Origin: Rhizobium sp. CFBP 8762
Lineage (GTDB): Bacteria > Pseudomonadota > Alphaproteobacteria > Rhizobiales > Rhizobiaceae
Direction: 5' to 3'
NCBI RefSeq assembly: GCF_014841565.1
Contig: NZ_JACYUD010000003.1
Coordinates: 186,001 to 250,000 of the forward strand
DNA length: 64,000 nt
The position numbers and the translations under genes are program-made. The notes beneath the pieces were generated by a model. The model made no database searches. It had not been told where the DNA came from and saw nothing but the letters and a program-made list of their open reading frames with translations. Shown here piece after piece: positions 57,210-64,000 of the stretch (the first letter of the stretch is position 1; the number at the start of each line of letters is the position of its first letter).

Positions 57210-59129
57210 ATGTCTTTTCTGAAAAATGCGAAGATACGCACCAAAATACTGTCAACAATCGTGGGACTGAGTGTCATCTCCATTTCCGGAATGGGATTCC
57301 TCGCTTATAAATACAAGGAAACCGATACAGTCTATTCTGCCTTCATCACCAACGACAGTGTTGGTGCCGTTAACGTGTCACGCGTCAACGGCAACATTGG
57401 ACGGATTGGCTACGAACTCAATCGAGTTCTGTTGAATCCCGTTGGCTCCGAAGATTCTCTTCAGGCAGAACAAAATTTTCGGGATGAAATCAACGCCGCT
57501 ACTGCGACGCTGACAGAGACCCAAACGCTTGTCCCCGCGCAAGCTCCATTCGTCACCGACGCGCTCAACGACATTGCAAAACTGCGGGAGCTTGGCGAAA
57601 AGGCTATTGCACTTCACGCATCCAACAGCACAGCAGAAGCATCCACTCTTCTGGATGGACTTGAGCGGACGATTGCGGAATGGACTCCGAAATTTCGCGA
57701 GAAGCGCGACGAGATGGTCCACAGCGTCATGAAGGGCAGCAATGACCTGACAGCGGTTACCAACAAGACCATAACCATTACGCTCGTTATTCTTGCACTC
57801 GCCATCATTATCGGCACGAGCTGTACTGTCTACGTGGCAACGGCGGGCATTACGACCCCGATTTCCACACTCAATCGCCGTATGAGCACGCTGGCAGCCG
57901 GAGATACGGACGAAGCCATTGCTGGCACCGACCGGCGTGATGAAATCGGCAATATGGCCAATGCCGTATCCGTGTTCCGGGACAACGCAATTGAGCGGGC
58001 ACGCCTTGAGCAGGAAGCCGAGAGCAATCGCATTCAGGCCGAAAAAGAGCGTCTGGACCGTGACGCTCAAAAGGCCCGTGAAGCCGCTGAAGTCCAACAG
58101 GCTGTTGAGGAAATCGGCACGGGCCTTTCAAACCTGGCCAACGGAAATGTAGCCTACCGTGTCAACACGCGGTTTACTCCGGCGCTGGAAAGCCTGCGCG
58201 TGGACTTCAACGAGTCGATGGAGAAACTGCATCAGACCCTGCGCACAGTCGGTGAAAATGCCCGGACGATCGATGCGGGTGCTGCGGAAATCCGTCAGGC
58301 GTCCGACGACTTGTCGAAGCGTACGGAACAGCAGGCTGCTTCGGTCGAGGAAACAGCCGCAGCGCTCGAACAAATTACGACCACCGTCAAGGACGCAACC
58401 AGCCGCGCGGAAGAAGCAGGTGCACTGGTTGAACGCACGCGCGCCGGTGCCGAGCGCTCCGGCGATGTGGTTCGCAACGCTGTCAGCGCCATGCACCAGA
58501 TCGAGAAATCCTCTCAGGAAATCTCCAATATCATCGGCGTCATCGACGATATCGCGTTTCAAACGAACCTGCTGGCGCTGAATGCCGGCGTGGAAGCTGC
58601 ACGCGCCGGTGATGCCGGAAAGGGCTTTGCCGTTGTCGCGCAGGAAGTCCGGGAGCTTGCACAGCGTTCCGCCAATGCAGCCAAGGAGATCAAGTCGCTG
58701 ATCACCACCTCCGGCGATCAGGTCCGCTCCGGCGTGTCGCTTGTGGGAGAAACCGGCAAGGCGCTGGAGAAGATCGTTGAGGAAGTTCGGCAGATCAACT
58801 CTCACGTTGCTGCCATCGTCAAGGGCGCACGTGAGCAGGCTATCGGCCTGCAGGAGATCAACACCGCGGTCAACAGCATGGATCAGGGCACCCAGCAGAA
58901 CGCAGCCATGGTCGAAGAAACCACCGCTGCCAGCTACAGTCTGGCAAAGGAGGCATCGTCGCTCAACCAGTTGCTGTCGCAGTTCAGAATGGGCCTTGAA
59001 ACGGAAGCCCGCAGCATGGCTGCGTCGAGCCCAAGGCCAGCAACCTCGCCCGCGCGCACGCTGAGCCGCAAGGTCGCCAGCGCATTTGGCGGCGCTTCGA
59101 ATACGGAAGGCTCGTGGGACGAATTCTAG
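57210..59129 (+). CDS. Methyl-accepting chemotaxis protein, 639 aa
   Basis: TM1 (about 11-31), periplasmic four-helix sensor (about 32-190), TM2 (ITITLVILALAIIIGTSCTV), HAMP (about 210-265), then a second HAMP-like segment, and a cytoplasmic signalling hairpin with the conserved tip EISNIIGVIDDIAFQTNLLA plus LNAGVEAARAGDAGKGFAVV. The C-terminus ends G-S-W-D-E-F, a W-x-x-F-type tail resembling the CheR/CheB tether. The ligand is unknown. The only other chemotaxis gene nearby is a lone cheW. Confidence 0.95.
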   Translation: MSFLKNAKIRTKILSTIVGLSVISISGMGFLAYKYKETDTVYSAFITNDSVGAVNVSRVNGNIGRIGYELNRVLLNPVGSEDSLQAEQNFRDEINAATATLTETQTLVPAQAPFVTDALNDIAKLRELGEKAIALHASNSTAEASTLLDGLERTIAEWTPKFREKRDEMVHSVMKGSNDLTAVTNKTITITLVILALAIIIGTSCTVYVATAGITTPISTLNRRMSTLAAGDTDEAIAGTDRRDEIGNMANAVSVFRDNAIERARLEQEAESNRIQAEKERLDRDAQKAREAAEVQQAVEEIGTGLSNLANGNVAYRVNTRFTPALESLRVDFNESMEKLHQTLRTVGENARTIDAGAAEIRQASDDLSKRTEQQAASVEETAAALEQITTTVKDATSRAEEAGALVERTRAGAERSGDVVRNAVSAMHQIEKSSQEISNIIGVIDDIAFQTNLLALNAGVEAARAGDAGKGFAVVAQEVRELAQRSANAAKEIKSLITTSGDQVRSGVSLVGETGKALEKIVEEVRQINSHVAAIVKGAREQAIGLQEINTAVNSMDQGTQQNAAMVEETTAASYSLAKEASSLNQLLSQFRMGLETEARSMAASSPRPATSPARTLSRKVASAFGGASNTEGSWDEF

Positions 59130-59250
59130 ACCTAATCAACAGACATTTGCAAAAGGGCGGCGCAAGCTGCCCTTTTTGTAATTCGCATTCCGCTTGACCT
59201 GACGGCAATATATCCACATCTGACAGATGAAACCTTGCTGGAGAAAGCCC

Positions 59251-59745
59251 ATGTCCCCTACCCTTAAACGCATTGCTGCCGGTCTGATTGCCTTGGCGGG
59301 CTCTGGCTACGGTGCTCACGCCGATACTGTTGGAAAAGTCGGGGTGGACTGGGTTGGCAATGACATCAAGATCGATGCTGTAACGGACCCCGAAGTAACC
59401 GGCGTCACTTGCCATGTCTCGTATTTTGACCGGGGCGTCATCGACCGGCTGCGCAAGGGAAACTGGTTTGAGGATCCCTCAAACAACGCAATCGCTTGCC
59501 AGCAGACGGGACCAATCACAATCGGTGACATCAACCTGTCTCCGAAAGGCGAAGAAGTGTTCAGGGCCGGTTTGTCGCTGATCTGGAAAAGTCTGGTCGT
59601 GACCCGTGTTTATGACAAGACCAACAATACGCTGATCTACCTGGCGCATGGGCGGGAAGTCACGGAAGGCTCCGCCAAGATGGCCATTTCCACCGTTCCG
59701 CTCTACAATCAACCGGTCACATGGACGAACGGACAGCCAAAGTAA
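59251..59745 (+). CDS. CreA-family exported protein, 164 aa
   Basis: A signal peptide (LKRIAAGLIALAGSGYGAHA) precedes the CreA core: GKVGVDWVGNDIKIDAVTDP, VTGVTCHVSYFDRG, ARQ-like NAIACQQTGPI and SLVVTRVYDKTNNTLIYLAH. The two cysteines could form a disulfide in the periplasm. ATG 59251 follows GGAGAAAG. The family function is unknown despite its link by name to the Cre regulon of E. coli. Confidence 0.93.
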   Translation: MSPTLKRIAAGLIALAGSGYGAHADTVGKVGVDWVGNDIKIDAVTDPEVTGVTCHVSYFDRGVIDRLRKGNWFEDPSNNAIACQQTGPITIGDINLSPKGEEVFRAGLSLIWKSLVVTRVYDKTNNTLIYLAHGREVTEGSAKMAISTVPLYNQPVTWTNGQPK

Positions 59746-59750
59746 GTCAT

Positions 59751-59782
59751 AAAAAAAGCCCCCTGCGGTGCAGAGGGCTTTT
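59751..59782. terminator. Bidirectional terminator between creA-like and exported-protein genes
   Basis: AAAGCCC-CTGC / GCAG-GGGCTTT stem with an A-run on the left and a T-run on the right, so it can work on both strands for the two convergent genes. Confidence 0.85.
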
Positions 59783-59796
59783 CCGAATGTAAAACC

Positions 59797-60264
59797 TTAC
59801 AGGACGATGAAGGTCACTGTACCATCGGCATTAGGGTGGGCAGATACGATGTTGTTGATCTGCACGTTGCGCGACTCAAGCACCTTGACCAGCGCTGCAT
59901 TGGCCTTCACGTCTGCCTGCAAACGCTCAACTTCCTGCTTGTTCACGTCGGCAAGTGTTCTGTACTTGTTACGCTGTGTTTCCAGCGGCAGTTCGTTGAC
60001 ACGCTTGACAGCGATCTTCGATGCATCAACGCCGGACCATTCCTTCACGCCATAGACAACGACTTCTTCGTTATCCATCGCAGTTGTCGCAGGTGTTGCT
60101 GTATCGGCAGGCGCCATCGTGCCTGTATTTTCGGTCGCGGCGGCATCAGGCTGCTTCTTCTGCTGGTTCGTGTCATTGGGTACGTTGTTCTGTGCGAAGG
60201 CAGAACCCCCAATGGCGAGTGTCAAAACGGCGGCGGAAATAACGGATTTCAAAGAGGCGTTCAT
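59797..60264 (-). CDS. Exported protein of unknown function, 155 aa
   Basis: A clear signal peptide (SVISAAVLTLAIGGSAFA, cleavage before QNN) is followed by a Thr/Ala/Pro-rich low-complexity segment (about 25-75) and a folded C-terminal part (VVVYGVKEWSGVDASKIAVK, then a helix RTLADVNKQEVERLQADVKA and NNIVSAHPNADGTVTFIVL). No family is recognised. ATG 60264 has AAGGAA upstream. It is probably a small periplasmic or envelope-associated protein. Confidence 0.75.
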   Translation of the reverse strand: MNASLKSVISAAVLTLAIGGSAFAQNNVPNDTNQQKKQPDAAATENTGTMAPADTATPATTAMDNEEVVVYGVKEWSGVDASKIAVKRVNELPLETQRNKYRTLADVNKQEVERLQADVKANAALVKVLESRNVQINNIVSAHPNADGTVTFIVL

Positions 60265-60345
60265 AGTGAATATTCCTTGTTCTAGGTGATCAGTGAACAA
60301 AGAACGCCCTCTTTTTCAGTTTGTTCCTACAATATTGAAAACGCT

Positions 60346-60441
60346 TAAAGCGCTGTTCGATCTGATTGTATCAAACCGGCGCTCTAAGTCTATATTCAAA
60401 ACGCATAATCTTCTCGATCCTCGCTCCGGTCGGATTATACT
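60346..60441 (-). repeat. RIME-like intergenic mosaic element, copy 3 (inverted)
   Basis: Reverse-complement copy of the elements at 10287 and 43433, with the core CGATCCTCGCTCCGGTCGGATTAT and the GAGCGC/GCGCTT palindrome. It lacks the inner GCGAA repeat unit of the other two. Its first base is directly after the cheW stop codon. Confidence 0.8.
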
Positions 60442-60906
60442 TTAAGCTGCGTGAGACAGTTGTTCTGCGATAACGCGGTCCAGATTCAGGAAACACACCA
60501 TTGATTTTTCGAGCGCTACGATGCCACGGCAAAAATCACGCTGCGCTTCCGGAATAATATCGGGTGCGGCCTGCAGATTCTGGCTATCGATCGTCATCAT
60601 ATCCGAGACCTGCTCCACAAGCAGTCCCACCAGTTTGCCCCCAATATCGGTGACGATGATGGCCGCACGTTCGGAAGGTTCAGTCATGGCCATTCCCAGC
60701 CGGCAGGCCATATCGATGACCGGAATAACGGCGCCACGCAGATTGATGAGACCCAGCACGTAGGGAGGCGTGTGGGGCATTGGCGTGACCGGTGCCCATC
60801 CGCGAATTTCGCGAATAACCATGATGTCGATGCAGAATTCCTGCCCGCCAAGATGGAACGATACGATTTCCAGAGAGCCGCCGGATTGTTGGAGTAGATT
60901 CGACAT
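60442..60906 (-). CDS. cheW: CheW chemotaxis coupling protein, 154 aa
   Basis: CheW SH3-like fold: LEIVSFHLGGQEFCIDIMVI, REIRGWAPVTPMPHTPPYVL, GLINLRGAVIPVIDMACRLG and VGLLVEQVSDMMTID. It links chemoreceptors to CheA. It is an orphan copy with no cheA nearby; the chemoreceptor at 57210 is a plausible client. ATG 60906 is used because the frame upstream is not CheW-like. Confidence 0.95.
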   Translation of the reverse strand: MSNLLQQSGGSLEIVSFHLGGQEFCIDIMVIREIRGWAPVTPMPHTPPYVLGLINLRGAVIPVIDMACRLGMAMTEPSERAAIIVTDIGGKLVGLLVEQVSDMMTIDSQNLQAAPDIIPEAQRDFCRGIVALEKSMVCFLNLDRVIAEQLSHAA

Positions 60907-61138
60907 GATCGCCACTTTCTTCAGGAAAGGCTGTCGCACTGTGACAACGGATAACCCTGTGGCCCATGCCACAGGTTTTGCGCCGCCATCATGCCGGACA
61001 AAGAAAAATCATTTCTGCGCCTGAAAATCATGCCAGAAACATGTTAAGTCTTCCCTAAAGTTGCGACATTACGGCATTTGCAGGCGGCGGCCCAAACGCG
61101 TATTTGATGGACGGAACCCAGGCCAACAGGATTGAACG

Positions 61139-61738
61139 ATGAAAAAGATACGCATTGCCCTCTGGATTGCCGTTGCTTTTTTCGCGGCCCTTCTTGGCGC
61201 GCTGGTTTATACTGCAACAGCGGAAAAGCAAAAAATTGCAGGGGCTGCCTTCGGCGTGCCGTTCGAGCTGACGGACGGCGCAGGCCGCACCGTCACGCAA
61301 GCCGATTTTACCGGCAAACCCACTGCGCTGTTCTTCGGCTTTACCCACTGCCCGGAAGTGTGCCCGACCACGCTTTATGAACTAAATGGCTGGATGGAAA
61401 AGGTTGATCCGCAAGGCAAATCCCTGCAAGCCTATTTCGTGACCGTAGACCCGGAGCGCGACACGCCTGAGATCGTTGGGCAGTATGTCGACAATGTCTC
61501 CAAGCGCATCGTGGGCCTTTCCGGTGCGCCGGATAAGGTGATGGATATGGTAAAAGGCTACAGGGTCTACGCCAAGAAGGTACCGGTCGACGAAAGCAAG
61601 CCAAATGGCGATTACTCCATGGATCACACAGCCTCTGTGTTTCTTCTTGATGCGCAAGGGCGCTTCAAAAGCACGATTGCCTATGGTGAAAACGCCGATA
61701 CCGCCGTAAAGAAACTGGAAAACCTGGTTGCAGGTTGA
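61139..61738 (+). CDS. SCO1/SenC-family copper protein, 199 aa
   Basis: An N-terminal anchor (IALWIAVAFFAALLGALVYT) holds a thioredoxin-like domain in the periplasm. The copper site is complete: Cys71 and Cys75 (FTHCPEVCP) and His163 (SMDHTASVFL). SCO proteins deliver copper to the CuA site of cytochrome oxidase or act as thiol reductants. It lies 24 bases before prmA and probably shares its transcript. Confidence 0.95.
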   Translation: MKKIRIALWIAVAFFAALLGALVYTATAEKQKIAGAAFGVPFELTDGAGRTVTQADFTGKPTALFFGFTHCPEVCPTTLYELNGWMEKVDPQGKSLQAYFVTVDPERDTPEIVGQYVDNVSKRIVGLSGAPDKVMDMVKGYRVYAKKVPVDESKPNGDYSMDHTASVFLLDAQGRFKSTIAYGENADTAVKKLENLVAG

Positions 61739-61762
61739 AACAAAACAGAGAGACTGTCACCG

Positions 61763-62641
61763 TTGAGCGAAATTCGCCTTTTCATCACCACCACCGAGAC
61801 ACAGTCCAACGCGCTTCTGGATGTGATGACAGACGCCTTCGAGGACGAAGGTTACGCCATCGCCACGATGGAAATCGATGAAAAGAAAAATATCTGGGAA
61901 GCCTCCTTGTATCTGATGGCTGATGAAGAGGAGCATATGCGTGCGCGTTTTGCCGATCTGATAAGCGCACGGTTCCCCGGATTGGCTATTGAACGGGAAG
62001 TGATTCCCGATATCGACTGGATTGCCAAATCGCTTGAGGGCTTGCAGCCTGTGCGGGCCGGACGGTTCATCGTCCATGGCGCACATGATCGAGACAAAGT
62101 ACGGCTCAACGATATCGACATTGAGATTGAAGCAGGACAAGCCTTTGGGACCGGCCACCACGGCACCACCGCAGGCTGCCTGGAGATGATTGAAACTGTT
62201 CTTCGCCAACGCAAGATCACCAATGCACTGGATCTTGGCACCGGCAGTGGTGTGCTGGCTATAGCCGTGCGCAAGAGCAGGCCAGTACCTGTTCTGGCAA
62301 CGGATATCGACCCCGTCGCTACCCGTGTTGCGGCAGAAAATATACGGCGCAACGGGATCGTTTCCGGCCTGACGGTTAAGACCGCAACGGGATTTCAGTC
62401 CACCGTATTTGCACAGCATGGTCCTTTCGACCTGATCATAGCAAATATCCTGGCCCGTCCGCTCATCAAGATGGCACCACAACTCGCCACCCATCTTGCA
62501 CCCGGTGGATCAGTGATCCTGTCGGGTATTCTGGCAGAGCAACGCTGGAAAGTGATTGCCGCCTATACCGGACAACACCTGCGCCATATCCAGACGATCT
62601 GGCGCAATGGATGGGTCACCATCCATTTTGATAGAGTATAA
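61763..62641 (+). CDS. prmA: Ribosomal protein L11 methyltransferase, 292 aa
   Basis: A SAM-dependent enzyme that methylates ribosomal protein L11. The AdoMet motif I is ALDLGTGSGVLAIAV (about 155-169), preceded by GQAFGTGHHGTTAGCL, and the catalytic motif NILARPLIKMAPQL is present. The start codon is TTG 61763 with GAGAGA upstream; no in-frame ATG gives a full N-terminus. A shared terminator follows. Confidence 0.95.
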   Translation: MSEIRLFITTTETQSNALLDVMTDAFEDEGYAIATMEIDEKKNIWEASLYLMADEEEHMRARFADLISARFPGLAIEREVIPDIDWIAKSLEGLQPVRAGRFIVHGAHDRDKVRLNDIDIEIEAGQAFGTGHHGTTAGCLEMIETVLRQRKITNALDLGTGSGVLAIAVRKSRPVPVLATDIDPVATRVAAENIRRNGIVSGLTVKTATGFQSTVFAQHGPFDLIIANILARPLIKMAPQLATHLAPGGSVILSGILAEQRWKVIAAYTGQHLRHIQTIWRNGWVTIHFDRV

Positions 62642-62654
62642 ACCGTCGGCCAAT

Positions 62655-62691
62655 AAAAAGCCGCCCTCCCTTTCAGGAGCGCGGCTTTTTT
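62655..62691. terminator. Bidirectional terminator (prmA and the minus-strand small RNA)
   Basis: AAAAAGCCGC/GCGGCTTTTT arms with inner CCTCC..GGAG pairing. It has T-runs on both strands, so it can end prmA on the plus strand and a transcript arriving from pepP's side on the minus strand. Confidence 0.85.
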
Positions 62692-62850
62692 AAACTTCGG
62701 CGGTGCCAGAGGCACCGCCAGATGTTCGCGAGCCGAGGAGGAGGATGCTCAAGCGAACGCTGCAAACTCTGAAGATCAACCACCCTTAGGGAGGAGGAGA
62801 TCGGGCAGTTGACCAAAACCCCAGAGCTTGAAGTCATCGGCATATCGTCT
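62655..62850 (-). ncRNA. Candidate 'cuckoo'/CcsR-like small RNA with anti-Shine-Dalgarno hairpin loops
   Basis: Reading the minus strand, hairpin 1 (62774-62814) has a 12-bp stem GGTCAACTGCCC/GGGTGGTTGATC (three G-U) and a 17-base loop holding CCTCCTCCC. Hairpin 2 (62724-62758) has stem GTTCGC-TT-GAGC/GCTC-GCGAAC and a 13-base loop holding CCTCCTCCTC. Hairpin 3 (62699-62719) is GGCGGTGCC/GGCACCGCC, and the terminator at 62655-62691 ends the unit. Adjacent hairpins with variable stems and a CCUCCUCCC loop are the published hallmark of the alphaproteobacterial cuckoo RNA family. A possible promoter is TTGTCA (62887-62892) with an AT-rich -10 near 62865-62872. The 5' end is a guess. Confidence 0.65.
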
Positions 62851-63048
62851 GCCGTTGTTGAGAGTATTTATAACCGATTTAAAATCTGACAAAAGCGAAT
62901 TTCACGAATATGTGCCATGCACGCCGTGCATAGTTTATAACGATTCCAAAGTGCGACAATTTGCCCCTCTGCCGTATTCGGGATAAGGAACATCATACTG
63001 GATACGCATCTGCGCCAGATGACCTCTGATTTCTGCAAAGGCACTTTC

Positions 63049-64000
63049 ATGTTTCAAACCTACAATGTTGCTTCCAGCCCGCAGTATGGCCGTGAGCGTG
63101 TTGCGCAGCTTCGCGTCGCGATGGACGCGTTGGACATCGACGGCTTTCTGGTGCCGCGGGCTGACGAGTTTCAGGGTGAATATGTGCCTGCAAATGCCGA
63201 ACGCCTTGCGTGGCTGACTGGCTTTACCGGGTCTGCGGGCGTGGCCCTGGTTCTTGACGATCAAGCCATCATTTTTGTGGATGGTCGTTACACCACGCAG
63301 TTGGCCGAGCAGGTGGATGGTGGTGTGTTCACTCCCGGCGACTTGGTCGGCGCACCGCCTCACCTCTATCTGGAATCATACAAGCATCGGGCGCTGAAAC
63401 TCGGCATCGATCCATGGCTGCACACGATTGGAGAGGTGCGACGTCTGGAAAAGGCGTTGGAGGCCAATGGCGGACAGCTTGTATTGCTGGACCACAACCC
63501 GGTTGATCGGCTCTGGAAAGATCGCCCCGCTGAACCTCTAGGCCGGGTTGCTATACAGCCGCTGGAACAGGCCGGTACGCTGGCCAAGGACAAGATCGCG
63601 ACGATTGCCGAGGGGCTTGCGAAATGGAAAGCCGATGCGGTGCTTTTGGCCGATCCGTCTTCCGTCGCCTGGAGCTTCAACATCCGCGGAAATGATGTAC
63701 CGCACACCCCGCACCCGTTGGCACGTGCTCTGATTTTTGCCGATCGAAGCGGCCAGTTGTTTCTGGATGCAGGCAAGACGGGCATTGAACAAAAAGCATA
63801 TCTGACGCAGCTTGCCGAGCTTCAACCGCCCGAACACATTCTCGATGTGGTGCGCAGGCTTGGCTCCGAAAACAAGACAATGATCGTCGATCCCGACATC
63901 GTGCCCTACGCCTTAGTCCGTGCCATGACCGAAGCCGGGGGAACCGTGGTCGAAACTGCCGATCCGGCCAGACTGCCGCGGGCGATCAAAAACTCTACTG
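63049..64000 (+). CDS. pepP: Xaa-Pro aminopeptidase (PepP, M24B), N-terminal 317 residues
   Basis: The frame runs off the right edge. The visible part is the creatinase N-terminal domain pair: RVAMDALDIDGFLVPRADEF, GEYVPANAERLAWLTGFTGS, FVDGRYTTQLAEQVD, VAWSFNIRGNDVPHTPHPLA. This pattern is typical of the ~600-residue aminopeptidase P type, whose metal-binding catalytic domain would lie beyond 64000. It removes N-terminal residues preceding proline. ATG 63049 has AAAGG upstream; an in-frame ATG ten codons earlier is less likely. Confidence 0.93.
   Translation, partial: MFQTYNVASSPQYGRERVAQLRVAMDALDIDGFLVPRADEFQGEYVPANAERLAWLTGFTGSAGVALVLDDQAIIFVDGRYTTQLAEQVDGGVFTPGDLVGAPPHLYLESYKHRALKLGIDPWLHTIGEVRRLEKALEANGGQLVLLDHNPVDRLWKDRPAEPLGRVAIQPLEQAGTLAKDKIATIAEGLAKWKADAVLLADPSSVAWSFNIRGNDVPHTPHPLARALIFADRSGQLFLDAGKTGIEQKAYLTQLAELQPPEHILDVVRRLGSENKTMIVDPDIVPYALVRAMTEAGGTVVETADPARLPRAIKNST

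Noticed and set aside
62745-62789. 14-codon plus-strand ORF (MLKRTLQTLKINHP) after GAGGAGGAGG
   Set aside because: The purine run is too close to the ATG for a normal ribosome site, and is better explained as the complement of the minus-strand hairpin loop motif.

Overview
This window is core chromosome from an alphaproteobacterium of the Hyphomicrobiales (Rhizobiales), most like Rhizobiaceae or Phyllobacteriaceae. The evidence is a circularly permuted two-piece tmRNA gene (tag ANDNYAEARLAA), tandem DUF1127 genes beside a LysR regulator, a rhizobial gene order (thyA/dfrA, hflK-hflC-DUF2065, degP, divergent miaA/serB, ilvBH, ilvC), and dispersed RIME-like palindromic elements. The species cannot be named from the sequence. 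There is no phage, complete transposon, CRISPR array or rRNA operon.

Layout. 1-0.8 kb: LysR-type regulator (cut by the window edge) divergent from two DUF1127 micro-proteins, each preceded by the same 14-bp box. 1-7 kb: GlxA/AraC-type regulator, two multi-receiver response regulators (one a GGDEF diguanylate cyclase), and a dimethylglycine/sarcosine dehydrogenase-like flavoprotein. 7-13 kb: large MscS-type channel, SLC13/TrkA-C transporter, small conserved proteins. 13-19.7 kb: zinc alcohol dehydrogenase, tRNA-Lys(CUU), PhzF, a Nudix/endonuclease pair, aldo/keto reductase, aminotransferase. 19.8-26 kb: ilvC, TetR regulator with a perfect operator palindrome, msrPQ, an HxlR/quinone-oxidoreductase divergon, an SDR gene and an SDR remnant. 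26-31 kb: pdxJ, RecD-like helicase, LysE and AbrB transporters, aldo/keto reductase. 31-34 kb: ilvBH behind a probable transcription attenuator, then miaA. 34-44.4 kb: serB and the dfrA-hflK-hflC-DUF2065-ACT-degP series, with a copper export cassette (copZ-copA-cueR) lying between dfrA and thyA. 44.5-46 kb: ssrA (two-piece tmRNA) directly followed by sspB, DUF4169 and a ribbon-helix-helix gene. 46-54 kb: AsmA protein and an RND efflux pair. 54-61 kb: uvrD, a chemoreceptor, creA, an exported protein and cheW. 61-64 kb: SCO protein, prmA, a candidate small-RNA locus, and the start of pepP.

How genes work together. ilvC, ilvB and ilvH supply branched-chain amino-acid synthesis. thyA and dfrA form the thymidylate/folate cycle. 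ssrA and sspB mark stalled products and deliver them to ClpXP, while hflKC and degP act in membrane and envelope quality control. msrPQ repairs periplasmic methionine sulfoxide. copZ-copA-cueR with its 19-bp-spacer promoter is a complete copper-export switch.

The most interesting unannotated element is on the minus strand between prmA and pepP (about 62.65-62.85 kb). It holds two adjacent hairpins that each display a CCUCCUCC(C/U) anti-Shine-Dalgarno loop, then a GC-rich hairpin and a terminator. This is the architecture described for the alphaproteobacterial 'cuckoo'/CcsR small RNAs. Other leads are the DUF1127 boxes, the ilvB attenuator, the shared VV(S/N)L-x-x-FRKK peptide at the end of SspB and the start of the DUF4169 protein, and repeat elements sitting flush against stop codons.
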